A stretch of DNA of 12,191 nt from Alphaproteobacteria bacterium UBA4588 (lineage in GTDB: Bacteria; Pseudomonadota; Alphaproteobacteria; Puniceispirillales; Puniceispirillaceae): assembly GCA_002387605.1 (NCBI GenBank), contig DGJU01000069.1, positions 1 to 12,191 on the forward strand. The letters are read 5' to 3'. Positions 1 through 6,824 of this stretch are shown in pieces (positions within the stretch are counted from its first letter, which is position 1; the number at the start of each line of letters is the position of its first letter). Under the pieces are notes generated by a model, which was given only the letters and a program-made list of their open reading frames with translations, did not search any database and was not told the DNA's origin. The position numbers and the translations under genes are program-made.

Positions 1-585
1 CGATATAGTTGCTGGCGTTGCTGGGCGTTCTTCTGGCTGGAAACGAGATTTTGCAAGTGCCTGACGCGCAACAGCAAAGCGTGTTGGCCCGCCATCAATC
101 AAATCCACAACAAAGCGATACCCAACACTGCCATCTTCTGCAGGTTGCAAAATAAAGGCACGCACCGGCGCAGCAGGAGTGTCCAGTTCAATCACCAGCC
201 TGCCAATATCAGGCGTCGGGTGCCCAAACCGGTATCCGCTTGCTGGCGCTCTTGCAAGGTCTCCTGCAGGCAGAAGACGCGACTCCCAGTCCGTTGAGGG
301 GCTATCAATAGCCAGCCGCCATGGGCTATCCAGAAGAAGAAGCCGTGTCTGCGGCCGGGCGTTCATTTCAACCACAATCCGCAAGCCTGACTGCCCGTGA
401 ACATCTACTTGTCCGAGCCGCAGGCCTGTTATTGCGTTTGACGCTGATGCCTGTTGGGCAGCAGCCGGTCCTGAAACCATGCCAAGAGTCCCGCCCAGCA
501 GGCCCAAAATGAGCAAACAGCTCATAACAACATCTGCCAGCCCGCTAAAAAAGCATAAGATGCGGTTATCTGACATCTTCATCAT
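1..585 (-). CDS. amiC: N-acetylmuramoyl-L-alanine amidase, N-terminal part (AMIN domain), cut by the window edge
   Basis: Periplasmic cell-wall hydrolase that, in its family, cleaves the amide bond between MurNAc and the stem peptide during cell separation. The minus strand is open for 195 codons from ATG at 585 to the edge. Residues about 20-44 form a hydrophobic signal-peptide core ending in PAAAQQ. Residues about 50-170 resemble an AMIN domain: GLRIVVEMN, then SPWRLAID, then GYRFGHPTPDIGRLVIELD and YRFVVDLIDGGPTRF, matching the usual beta-strand pattern around the PWRLVID-type motif. The zinc-dependent Amidase_3 catalytic domain would lie beyond position 1 and is not seen. The start is uncertain: ATGs at 585, 582 and 576 are clustered, with only a weak purine stretch upstream. 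It is divergent from rne, an arrangement I recall from other alphaproteobacteria. An AMIN-domain protein of another kind is possible but less likely. Confidence 0.8.
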   Translation of the reverse strand, partial: MMKMSDNRILCFFSGLADVVMSCLLILGLLGGTLGMVSGPAAAQQASASNAITGLRLGQVDVHGQSGLRIVVEMNARPQTRLLLLDSPWRLAIDSPSTDWESRLLPAGDLARAPASGYRFGHPTPDIGRLVIELDTPAAPVRAFILQPAEDGSVGYRFVVDLIDGGPTRFAVARQALAKSRFQPEERPATPATIS

Positions 586-760
586 CTGCCTGTCATATTC
601 CCTAGTAAGGACCCGCCTATCGAACCTCTTATGCCGCAGACAGTAGCGTCTTTTAAAAACTGGCACCAGTCCTAACAGTATCTGTTCCGCCAGGCCTAAT
701 CATCAGTCGTCTCTGCCGGCAATTCATTGCTCTATCCTACGGATAAAACAGGTAAAGAGG

Positions 761-766
761 TATAAT
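761..766 (+). promoter_or_regulatory. Candidate rne promoter -10 box
   Basis: A perfect TATAAT is followed by a G run at 770-774 suitable as a start region. It would give an rne leader of about 430 nucleotides. No good -35 hexamer is visible: at 17-base spacing the sequence is TACGGA. The call therefore rests on one box and on its orientation toward rne. Confidence 0.3.
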
Positions 767-929
767 TTAGGGGGCAGAGAAATGAATTGCACTCCTTAGC
801 TAACACGTATAGAGATAAAGCTAGAATTTTGCTTTGAGGCTTGTTTAGACAAGGGATGACGGCACAGAAACGGCTCGTTCATGACCCAAAACAGGGACCC
901 TATCTAACAAAACCTTCAATCAAAGTGCC

Positions 930-991
930 GGGTCTACGACCCTCTTTTCCAAAGAGAGCCTTTTTTTAGTCGCTCTCCGATGAAAGAGAGT
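930..991 (+). promoter_or_regulatory. Attenuator-like alternative stems in the rne leader
   Basis: State one contains GGGTC-TAC-GACCC (930-942), or the overlapping CTCTTT-TCC-AAAGAG (942-956), which is followed after AGCC by seven T residues (961-967), plus CTCTC/GAGAG (973-977 with 986-990). State two pairs GAGAGC (954-959) with GCTCTC (972-977), burying the T run in a loop, and CTCTTT (942-947) with AAAGAG (983-988). The two states cannot coexist. The stems are short (5-6 bp) and no ligand or known motif is recognised, so the regulatory role is inference. Confidence 0.35.
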
Positions 992-1204
992 AGCACGGCA
1001 GATATAACGAGATGACAACAATGACAACCATTATAGCAGATGTACGAGGTTATAAAAATCCATCCTCGACACCTATGGTGCGCCCTGTCGTTAGCGGAGC
1101 CAGTCTTGCCTCCTTATTGTCATTATTTTACGCCACAGTGATGGCCTCCTTTAGATGTTTGCTGCCAGACAGATTGTCTGCCGCAGCCCCAGAAAGCAGT
1201 TACA

Positions 1205-3682
1205 ATGACCAAAAAGATGCTGATCGATGCGCATCAGCCCGAAGAAACACGGGTTGTGCTTCTCAACGGAAATAAAATTGAAGAGTTTGACTACGAAAAT
1301 AACAACTTTAAACAACTAAAAGGCAATGTATATCTGGCACGTGTTACACGTGTTGAGCCTTCTTTGCAGGCAGCCTTTGTTGAATATGGGGGAAACAGGC
1401 AAGGCTTTCTTGCGTTTAGTGAAATCCACCCAGACTATTATCGCATTCCTATCGAAGACCGTGAAGCGCTGGAAAAAGATAATCAGCAAGAGAGCGAGGA
1501 AGACGCCTCTGATGATGATGCCGCAAACGCGACTGATAAAGATAATGACACGCCTGAAACATTAGGCGGTGATGATGAAGAGCAACGTTCACGCTCATCA
1601 TCTACAGCGTTGTTGCGCCGGTATAAAATTCAGGAAGTTATCGTTCGCAAACAAATCCTGCTGATTCAGGTTGTCAAAGAAGAGCGCGGCAATAAAGGCG
1701 CTGCCCTGACAACTTACCTGTCGCTTGCTGGACGCTATTGTGTGCTGATGCCAAACAGCAATCGTGGCGGCGGCGTATCACGTAAAATTACCAATGTTGC
1801 TGACCGGAAGCGGCTCAAATCTGTTGTCAATGACCTTGAGGTTCCTGATGGCATGGCTGTGATTGTCCGCACGGCAGGCTCAAAACGCACAAAGACAGAA
1901 ATTAAACGCGATTATGCCTATCTCTCAAAACTCTGGAATGATATTCGCGCAACAACGCTTCAGTCAGAAGCGCCGGCTATTATCCATGAAGAAGGCTCTT
2001 TGGTAAAACGCGCTATTCGCGATATTTATACCAATGATGTAGAAAGCGTGCTTGTCGAGGGTGATGAGGCTTATAAAACAGCCAAAAACCAGATGAAGAT
2101 GCTTATCCCGAGCCATGCAAAGCGTGTGATAAAACATGATGAGCCAACCCATCTATTCCAGACCCAAAATGTCGAGCCTCAGCTTGATACTATCCATCAG
2201 GGCGAAGTAACACTGAAGTCAGGCGGCTATCTGGTTCTCAATCAGACCGAAGCGCTTGTCGCCATTGATGTCAATTCTGGTAAGGCGACACGTGAGCGCA
2301 ACATCGAAGAAACAGCGCTGAAAACGAATCTGGAAGCAGCTGAAGAAGTCGGAAGACAACTCCGGCTCCGTGATTTATCCGGTCTGATCGTCATAGATTT
2401 CATCGATATGGAAGAAAACCGTAATCAGCATGCTGTTGAGCGCAAACTAAAAGATTCCTTACGCAATGACCGGGCCCGCATTCAAATTGGCTCTATCAGC
2501 CACTTTGGTTTGCTTGAAATGTCGCGCCAAAGACTTCGTGCATCACTAGTTGAATCTGTCTCACAAGCCTGCCCGCATTGTGCTGGCACAGGCCGTATCA
2601 GATCCATTAATTCATCTGCCTTGCATATTTTGCGGGTTATCGAAGAAGAAGCAGCACGCCATCAGGCCAAAGAGATGACGGTCTTCATTCATCCAGAAGT
2701 CGCGCTGTATGTCCTCAATCAGAAGCGAGCCAGTCTTGCCGCTCTTGAATCTCAGCTTGGCTTATCAGTCTTCTTAGAAGCTGATGCCAGCCTCAGCCCA
2801 CAAGATTATCGTATTGGGCGGAAAGATGACCAGCCAGAAGCGCGTCCTGCCAGTAAACAAAACCGGCGGCCGCGTCCACAACAGGCAGAACCTGCGGAAA
2901 GCAAAGCCCGCGAGGTAGAACAGCCCTCTGATAACGATAATACAGAAGATGACGAGCAGCCAAAACGTCGGCGCAGAGGCCGCAGAGGCGGACGCCGGCG
3001 GAAAAACCGTAATGGCGAAGAGGGAAATCCGCAGGAAATCTCAGCATCTGAAACAGGTGATACAGGTAATACGCCTGACGCGGCAAGCGCGCCTTCTACT
3101 GGTACGACTGAGAATGGCACGGCTGCAACAGGCGATGCGCCAGCATCTGATGATAACGCAGAAAAGCCTGCCAAAAAGACACGGTCTCGTGGTCGTCGCC
3201 GTCCTGCAAGAGGGGCTGATGATACAGCAACTGTGACAGGAACAGACGCTGCATCAGATAGCAAAGCTAGCGATACTGACACTGCGAGCGAGACTGCTGC
3301 ACCGGCGAAGACAAGCCCACCAGCCGGTGATGCTGTTCAGCCAGAGGCACCAGAAAAAACTGCGCCAAAAGCAAAGAAAGCTGCCCGCGCTTCTTCAGGT
3401 AAACGCGCCGCAAAAAAGGTAAGCACTAACAGTGATACCGCTGATACAGCAGAGGCATCACCCATAGTGAAAGAAAAAGCGCCTGCGAAAACAAGCACAG
3501 CTGCCAAAAAGCCAGCACGCAAGAAAGCAGCAAAAGCAGGAGTGCCAAAAGGTGAAGCCAGCCCTGCTAGTGAAACGCCTGCTGCTGCACGTGCCCCTAT
3601 CAGCTCGGCAGAGGTCGATGTTGTGAATGTGAGCGAAGCAGCACCAGAGAAGAAAAAACGCGGCTGGTGGTCACGCTCCTAA
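1205..3682 (+). CDS. rne: Ribonuclease E (degradosome scaffold endonuclease)
   Basis: Single-strand-specific endoribonuclease that starts mRNA decay and processes rRNA and tRNA. The 825-residue protein begins MTKKMLIDA, the family's usual start. An S1 RNA-binding domain begins near residue 36 and is split by an acidic insertion (about 86-133, rich in D/E/S/N). The catalytic core has Asp355 (AIDVNSG) and Asp398 (VIDFIDM), spaced 43 apart as in the E. coli pair 303/346. CPHC (Cys456, Cys459) is the zinc-link. After residue 540 the protein becomes low-complexity: an Arg-rich block (587-602) that probably binds RNA, long Ala/Lys/Pro/Thr stretches, and a C-terminal KKKRGWWSRS. A C-terminal GWW peptide recruits PNPase in Caulobacter RNase E, so this protein probably builds a degradosome too. 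The Shine-Dalgarno upstream of 1205 is poor, which fits leader-controlled expression. Confidence 0.97.
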   Translation: MTKKMLIDAHQPEETRVVLLNGNKIEEFDYENNNFKQLKGNVYLARVTRVEPSLQAAFVEYGGNRQGFLAFSEIHPDYYRIPIEDREALEKDNQQESEEDASDDDAANATDKDNDTPETLGGDDEEQRSRSSSTALLRRYKIQEVIVRKQILLIQVVKEERGNKGAALTTYLSLAGRYCVLMPNSNRGGGVSRKITNVADRKRLKSVVNDLEVPDGMAVIVRTAGSKRTKTEIKRDYAYLSKLWNDIRATTLQSEAPAIIHEEGSLVKRAIRDIYTNDVESVLVEGDEAYKTAKNQMKMLIPSHAKRVIKHDEPTHLFQTQNVEPQLDTIHQGEVTLKSGGYLVLNQTEALVAIDVNSGKATRERNIEETALKTNLEAAEEVGRQLRLRDLSGLIVIDFIDMEENRNQHAVERKLKDSLRNDRARIQIGSISHFGLLEMSRQRLRASLVESVSQACPHCAGTGRIRSINSSALHILRVIEEEAARHQAKEMTVFIHPEVALYVLNQKRASLAALESQLGLSVFLEADASLSPQDYRIGRKDDQPEARPASKQNRRPRPQQAEPAESKAREVEQPSDNDNTEDDEQPKRRRRGRRGGRRRKNRNGEEGNPQEISASETGDTGNTPDAASAPSTGTTENGTAATGDAPASDDNAEKPAKKTRSRGRRRPARGADDTATVTGTDAASDSKASDTDTASETAAPAKTSPPAGDAVQPEAPEKTAPKAKKAARASSGKRAAKKVSTNSDTADTAEASPIVKEKAPAKTSTAAKKPARKKAAKAGVPKGEASPASETPAAARAPISSAEVDVVNVSEAAPEKKKRGWWSRS

Positions 3683-3698
3683 CCAGCTCTGCTATCTT

Positions 3699-3736
3699 AT
3701 TTCCGTCCTGATGCGAAATCGCATGAGGACGGAAAT
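3699..3736. terminator. Strong hairpin between convergent genes, probable bidirectional terminator
   Basis: The arms TTTCCGTCCT (3700-3709) and AGGACGGAAA (3726-3735) pair perfectly, with A3699-T3736 adding one pair. A single G-G mismatch follows, then ATGCG/CGCAT with loop AAAT. It starts 17 bases after the rne stop and lies downstream of the opposing aminotransferase too. Neither side has a real T run (TTAAC on plus, AAGAT on minus). It may therefore act as a 3'-end stabiliser or processing site as much as an intrinsic terminator. Confidence 0.65.
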
Positions 3737-3792
3737 TAACAAAAGAAGCGTCGTTATACTTCCGACAAACAATATGGGTGTATAATGCTCTT

Positions 3793-3808
3793 TGGGCGTT
3801 AGCGCCCA
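3793..3808 (-). terminator. Small GC hairpin containing the aminotransferase stop codon
   Basis: TGGGCG and CGCCCA are complementary six-base arms whose four-base loop contains the aminotransferase TAA (minus strand 3801-3799). No T run follows on the minus strand, so it is a weak terminator candidate. It may instead protect the 3' end of the mRNA against exonucleases. Confidence 0.3.
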
Positions 3809-5055
3809 GACACAAACCTGTTAATGCGGATAACAGCTTCGCTCATATCCTGCTGACTGCCTGCAAAAGACAAGCGCAAATAGCGATGCCCTTGGTCGGG
3901 ATCAAAATCAATACCCGGGGTTGTTGCCACGCCTTCTGAAAGCAACAGCTGTTTGGCGAACTCAGCTGAATTCTCGCTCACGGCGCTAATATCAGCATAG
4001 AGATAGAATGCCCCGCGACAAGGCGCTGAATTACCCGTGAATTCAGGTGCCAATCCAGACAGAAGAATATCTCTATTCACAGCATAGCGGCTCACATGGC
4101 TATCAAGTTCAGCTTCGCAGTCAAACGCAGATACCGCAGCAATCTGGTTTGGTGTTGGCGCTGAGATAAACAGGTTCTGGGCAATCTTTTCTGAAGATGA
4201 AATTAAATCTTCTGGCAAAATCATCCAGCCAATACGCCAGCCCGTCATTGAGAAATATTTCGATAAGCTGTTCACGATAATCGCGTTCTTAGTATAATTG
4301 AGAGCTGAATCACAGCGTACACCGAATGTTAGGCCATGATAGATTTCGTCTGAAATCAGGCGCACACCGCGGGCATCACACCACCGGCATATTTCGGCAA
4401 GCTCGCTATCATCCATGACAACGCCCGTTGGATTTGACGGGCTTGCAATCATGAGCCCGTCCGGCAATTCATCCCAGCTATCCATTTCAGCAAGATTGAG
4501 CTTCCAGTTCTGCTCGGCTCCTGCACGCACCGCAACAGGCGTCAGTCCAAGTCCCATCATCAAGTTCCTGTAGGCAGGATACCCAGGCGTTGGAATAGCA
4601 ATCCGGTCACCTTCATCAAACGCCGCCATAAAGGCAATCGCAAACGCTGTGGACGAACCGACAGTGACAGCAATTCTATCTGTTTCGGGTGTTACGCCAT
4701 ACCAGTCACTATAATGACGGGCGATGCGTTCACGCAGAACAGGCACACCAAAGGCAAGCGTATATCCATGGGTCGCTGTTGCTGATAATGAGGCAACCAG
4801 CGCATCATTTACCTGTTGCGGGGCTGATGTAGAGGGCTGGCCAATCTCAAGATGCACAATATCCTGACCAGCCGCCTGAAGCTCGCTTGCAGTCCGCAAT
4901 ACGTCCAGCGCAAGAAAGGGCGGGAGCTGGCTGCGCTGAGAGACTTTGAGCGCGCGCCCAGCTGGGCGCAGACGAGGCGCTAAAGCAAGCGGCGCTGTTG
5001 GCGCTGGAATGGCTGTTGTTGCTCGTTTGGCTGTTGTAGAATATGCAGTCATCAT
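3799..5055 (-). CDS. PLP-dependent class I/II aminotransferase
   Basis: Cytosolic fold-type I aminotransferase of 418 residues, in the aspartate/aromatic aminotransferase superfamily; the substrate cannot be read from sequence. Key residues are visible: GSSTAF near 133-138 for phosphate binding, Asn208 in SPSNPTG, Asp236 and Tyr239 in SDEIYHGL, the Schiff-base Lys266 in SLSKYFSMTGWRIGW, and Arg394 in RYLRLSF for the substrate carboxylate. The fold appears to begin around residue 37 (KVSQRSQLPPF). The preceding Ala/Pro/Thr/Arg-rich 36 residues are an unusual extension. No ATG, GTG or TTG occurs between Met2 and residue 53, so the extension is translated if the gene starts normally. It is monocistronic, convergent to rne and divergent from the M48 gene, and thus reversed relative to the genes on either side. 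Confidence 0.93.
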   Translation of the reverse strand: MMTAYSTTAKRATTAIPAPTAPLALAPRLRPAGRALKVSQRSQLPPFLALDVLRTASELQAAGQDIVHLEIGQPSTSAPQQVNDALVASLSATATHGYTLAFGVPVLRERIARHYSDWYGVTPETDRIAVTVGSSTAFAIAFMAAFDEGDRIAIPTPGYPAYRNLMMGLGLTPVAVRAGAEQNWKLNLAEMDSWDELPDGLMIASPSNPTGVVMDDSELAEICRWCDARGVRLISDEIYHGLTFGVRCDSALNYTKNAIIVNSLSKYFSMTGWRIGWMILPEDLISSSEKIAQNLFISAPTPNQIAAVSAFDCEAELDSHVSRYAVNRDILLSGLAPEFTGNSAPCRGAFYLYADISAVSENSAEFAKQLLLSEGVATTPGIDFDPDQGHRYLRLSFAGSQQDMSEAVIRINRFVSGR

Positions 5056-5071
5056 TTACTCTAACTTTAGG

Positions 5072-5100
5072 ATTAGCTGTTGTAACGCGTGGTTCGTCAA
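5072..5100 (-). promoter_or_regulatory. Candidate sigma-70-type promoter for the aminotransferase
   Basis: Reading the minus strand, TTGACG (5100-5095) is followed by 17 bases and then GCTAAT (5077-5072). This is five of six matches to the -35 consensus with ideal spacing and a fair -10 box. It would give a leader of roughly ten bases before the ATG at 5055. Confidence 0.5.
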
Positions 5101-5112
5101 ATCTCTCTACAG

Positions 5113-5127
5113 ACCTACTATGTAGGT
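5113..5127. promoter_or_regulatory. Perfect palindrome in the divergent promoter region, possible operator
   Basis: ACCTAC-TAT-GTAGGT is a perfect six-base inverted repeat around a three-base centre. It sits 12 bases upstream of the candidate aminotransferase -35 box and upstream of the rightward transcripts. Its size fits a dimeric repressor site. No regulator gene lies nearby, so the role is inference. Confidence 0.35.
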
Positions 5128-5157
5128 ATGAAGCACTGTTAAGGAGTATTTGCCTCT

Positions 5158-5196
5158 ATGATCATTTTTATCGGCCTGCTCTTTATCATCGTGTAA
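5158..5196 (+). CDS. 12-codon hydrophobic mini-ORF
   Basis: A full AAGGAG lies at 5141-5146, 11 bases before ATG at 5158. The frame encodes MIIFIGLLFIIV and stops at TAA 5194-5196. The peptide is almost entirely Ile/Leu/Phe/Val, like a single short membrane helix. The Shine-Dalgarno is better than any at the larger gene downstream. I do not recognise the peptide. It could be a small membrane peptide, a leader peptide acting on downstream expression, or chance. Only the Shine-Dalgarno and composition support it, and the spacing is slightly long. Confidence 0.25.
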   Translation: MIIFIGLLFIIV

Positions 5197-5291
5197 ATCG
5201 TCAGTCTATCAGTTAAAAATAATGCCCAGAAACAAACTCGTAGCGGACAACATCATTCGACAAAGGAAAAGTCAAATAATAAATATGCAAC

Positions 5292-5334
5292 TTAATTCTG
5301 TATTTTCCATTTTTTTCGAATTTTATTCTGTATT
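5292..5334 (+). repeat. Direct repeat spaced exactly 30 bp upstream of the M48 gene
   Basis: TTAATTCTGTATT (5292-5304) and TTTATTCTGTATT (5322-5334) match at 12 of 13 positions with a 30-base period, close to three helical turns. They lie in an AT-rich stretch ending just before the likely M48 starts at 5336 or 5354. The phasing suggests a binding pair on one DNA face. If translation really starts at 5222, the repeat would be coding instead. Confidence 0.35.
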
Positions 5335-5353
5335 GATGAGTTTTTTACGTGAA

Positions 5354-6730
5354 ATGATAGCGAAACTGCCGCAACGCCTACGGTTTCTTTGCTTTTTAGC
5401 GCTTTTTTTTCTTTGTACGAGCTTTTCTCTCACAATTTCTGCAAAACAAGCTTCGGCAGGCCTCATCCGTGATACCGAATTAGAACATGGCTTTTCTGAA
5501 CTGGTTAAGGAGATGGCGGCTAAAGCCGGCTTTCCTGATGGGGTTGAGATTAGGCTTGTTATGGATAATCGCTATAATGCGTTTGTTGCGGGAGGGAAAA
5601 CTATCTATGTCCATTCAGGCCTGCTGCTGGAGGCGCGGTCTGCTGAGGAAATTCTTGGGGTTATTGCACATGAAATCGGCCACCTTGCCGCTGGCCATGT
5701 CCCACTTCGCTCCGAAGATATTAAAAATGCTGGTGTTGCAAATGCGCTCACAGCCATTGCTGCTGCTGCTGTTGCTGCAGCCGGATCCTCTGATGCGGCT
5801 TTGGGTGTTCTGATAGGCGGCACAGACCAGACAAAACGCCTCTATCTATCTGCGTCGCGTAATGATGAAGCGGTTGCAGATGGCTGGGCTGTGAAGCTTC
5901 TTGACCATGCCGGCATTTCCAGCTCTGGTTTGGCAAACCTGATGCGCCGTATGGCAAGCCAGCGCGCTCTTCCAGAAACAAGACAAGCCAGCTATTACCG
6001 AAGCCATCCGGGTGCAAATGACCGGGTTGCTTTGTTTGAAGACCATCTGTCAACATCTCCTGTGCGCGGCGCGCTCTTGCCCCTCGAGGTGGAGATGAAA
6101 ATGCTACGGCTTGTCACCAAAACACGCGCCTTTGCCATTGACCCTCTTATTATTCTTCAAAAGCCTGTGAAACAGTCGTGGGCGGGCACGCAAGGACGTG
6201 AAAAACTAGCAGGTTATGCGCGCGCTATTGCCTATTATCGCAGGGGAGACCTTGAGCGTGCGCAAGACGAAATAAACACAGTGATAGATAGCTATCCCAA
6301 TGATACTTATTTTCATGAATTTGCCGGAGATATTGCGCTTTCGGCAGGCGATATTGACGCAAGCGTTATCGCCTACCAGAATGCGCTAAAGATTGCACCA
6401 AGCAGCCCGCAAATCAGCGTCAGTCTGGGGCGAGCCCTGATTGCTGGCGGCACCAACGAGCAGCTATCACTTGCCATTACCGTTCTGGAACAAGCCAGCG
6501 CCGCAGAGCCTGACTGGGCCTTTGCAAAACGCCAGCTTGCCATTGCATATGGCCGCAGCGGCATTATTGGTATCGCAGATATGCTGCTAGCAGAAGAAGC
6601 TGTTCTGCTCGGCAAGACAGATCAGGCGCTAAAGCTTGCGCGGCGCGCCCTTACCCAGTCCAACCTGCCACAAAATGCACAAGCACGGGCACAGGATATC
6701 ATCTTTCAGGTGGAAAATGGCGTTCGCTAA
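5354..6730 (+). CDS. M48-family periplasmic zinc metalloprotease with TPR-like C-terminus (BepA/YfgC-like)
   Basis: Probable exported zinc protease for envelope quality control, as in the BepA family. From this start (458 residues) a basic N-terminus and hydrophobic helix resemble a signal peptide ending ISAKQASA. The zinc site is HEIGH, codons 106-110 here, with Glu172 in the later NDEAVAD motif as third ligand. An Ala-rich hydrophobic stretch lies between them, and a SHPGANDR motif follows near residue 217. The C-terminal third (about 290-440) has helical repeats such as ARAIAYYRRGDLERAQDEI and ASVIAYQNALKIAPSSPQI, resembling TPRs. The frame is open back to ATG 5222, with further Mets at 5285 and 5336. 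None has a well-placed Shine-Dalgarno, and the AT-rich upstream codons look non-coding, so I chose the start giving a normal signal peptide. It probably begins the plus-strand series toward dsbA and aroQ. Confidence 0.88.
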   Translation: MIAKLPQRLRFLCFLALFFLCTSFSLTISAKQASAGLIRDTELEHGFSELVKEMAAKAGFPDGVEIRLVMDNRYNAFVAGGKTIYVHSGLLLEARSAEEILGVIAHEIGHLAAGHVPLRSEDIKNAGVANALTAIAAAAVAAAGSSDAALGVLIGGTDQTKRLYLSASRNDEAVADGWAVKLLDHAGISSSGLANLMRRMASQRALPETRQASYYRSHPGANDRVALFEDHLSTSPVRGALLPLEVEMKMLRLVTKTRAFAIDPLIILQKPVKQSWAGTQGREKLAGYARAIAYYRRGDLERAQDEINTVIDSYPNDTYFHEFAGDIALSAGDIDASVIAYQNALKIAPSSPQISVSLGRALIAGGTNEQLSLAITVLEQASAAEPDWAFAKRQLAIAYGRSGIIGIADMLLAEEAVLLGKTDQALKLARRALTQSNLPQNAQARAQDIIFQVENGVR

Positions 6731-6824
6731 TGCAAAGAGCTAGCCTCTGTTTCATAATCCTGCCATGTTCACGGCAGTCTATTAGCTGAGTTCACTATAC
6801 TGCGCACATAAAAGGGTTACGCAT

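Larger units (their letters stand above)
586..1204. other. Long divergent intergenic region / rne leader
   Basis: About 620 bases lie between the amidase and rne with no gene I can support. The region must hold the amidase promoter (minus) and the rne promoter and leader (plus). Visible elements are a consensus TATAAT at 761-766, a pair of inverted-repeat blocks around it (711-728 and 773-790), a small hairpin CTTGT-TTAG-ACAAG at 840-853, and a cluster of short mutually exclusive stems at 930-990. An open frame starts at ATG 1012 and crosses the rne start. It has no properly spaced ribosome-binding site and no recognisable protein, so I did not call it. Long autoregulatory leaders are known for rne in Enterobacteria; that this leader is similar is inference. 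Confidence 0.6.

Noticed and set aside
1012..1275. 87-codon plus-strand ORF running across the rne start
   Set aside because: No properly spaced Shine-Dalgarno, no recognisable protein, and its end is an out-of-frame reading of rne. An upstream ORF controlling rne is possible but unsupported.
2806..3282. 158-codon minus-strand ORF within rne
   Set aside because: It is the antisense reading of the low-complexity, Arg/Ala/Thr-rich rne tail, where stop codons are rare by composition. It has no family resemblance.
3781..3786. TATAAT on the plus strand near the aminotransferase 3' end
   Set aside because: It would drive antisense RNA into the aminotransferase, but no -35 box is visible at normal spacing. 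AT-rich spacers produce such hexamers by chance.
6738..6787. Possible terminator after the M48 gene (AGCTA/TAGCT outer arms, CTGCC/GGCAG inner hairpin)
   Set aside because: The inner stem is only five pairs with an eight-base loop and no T run; too weak to call.
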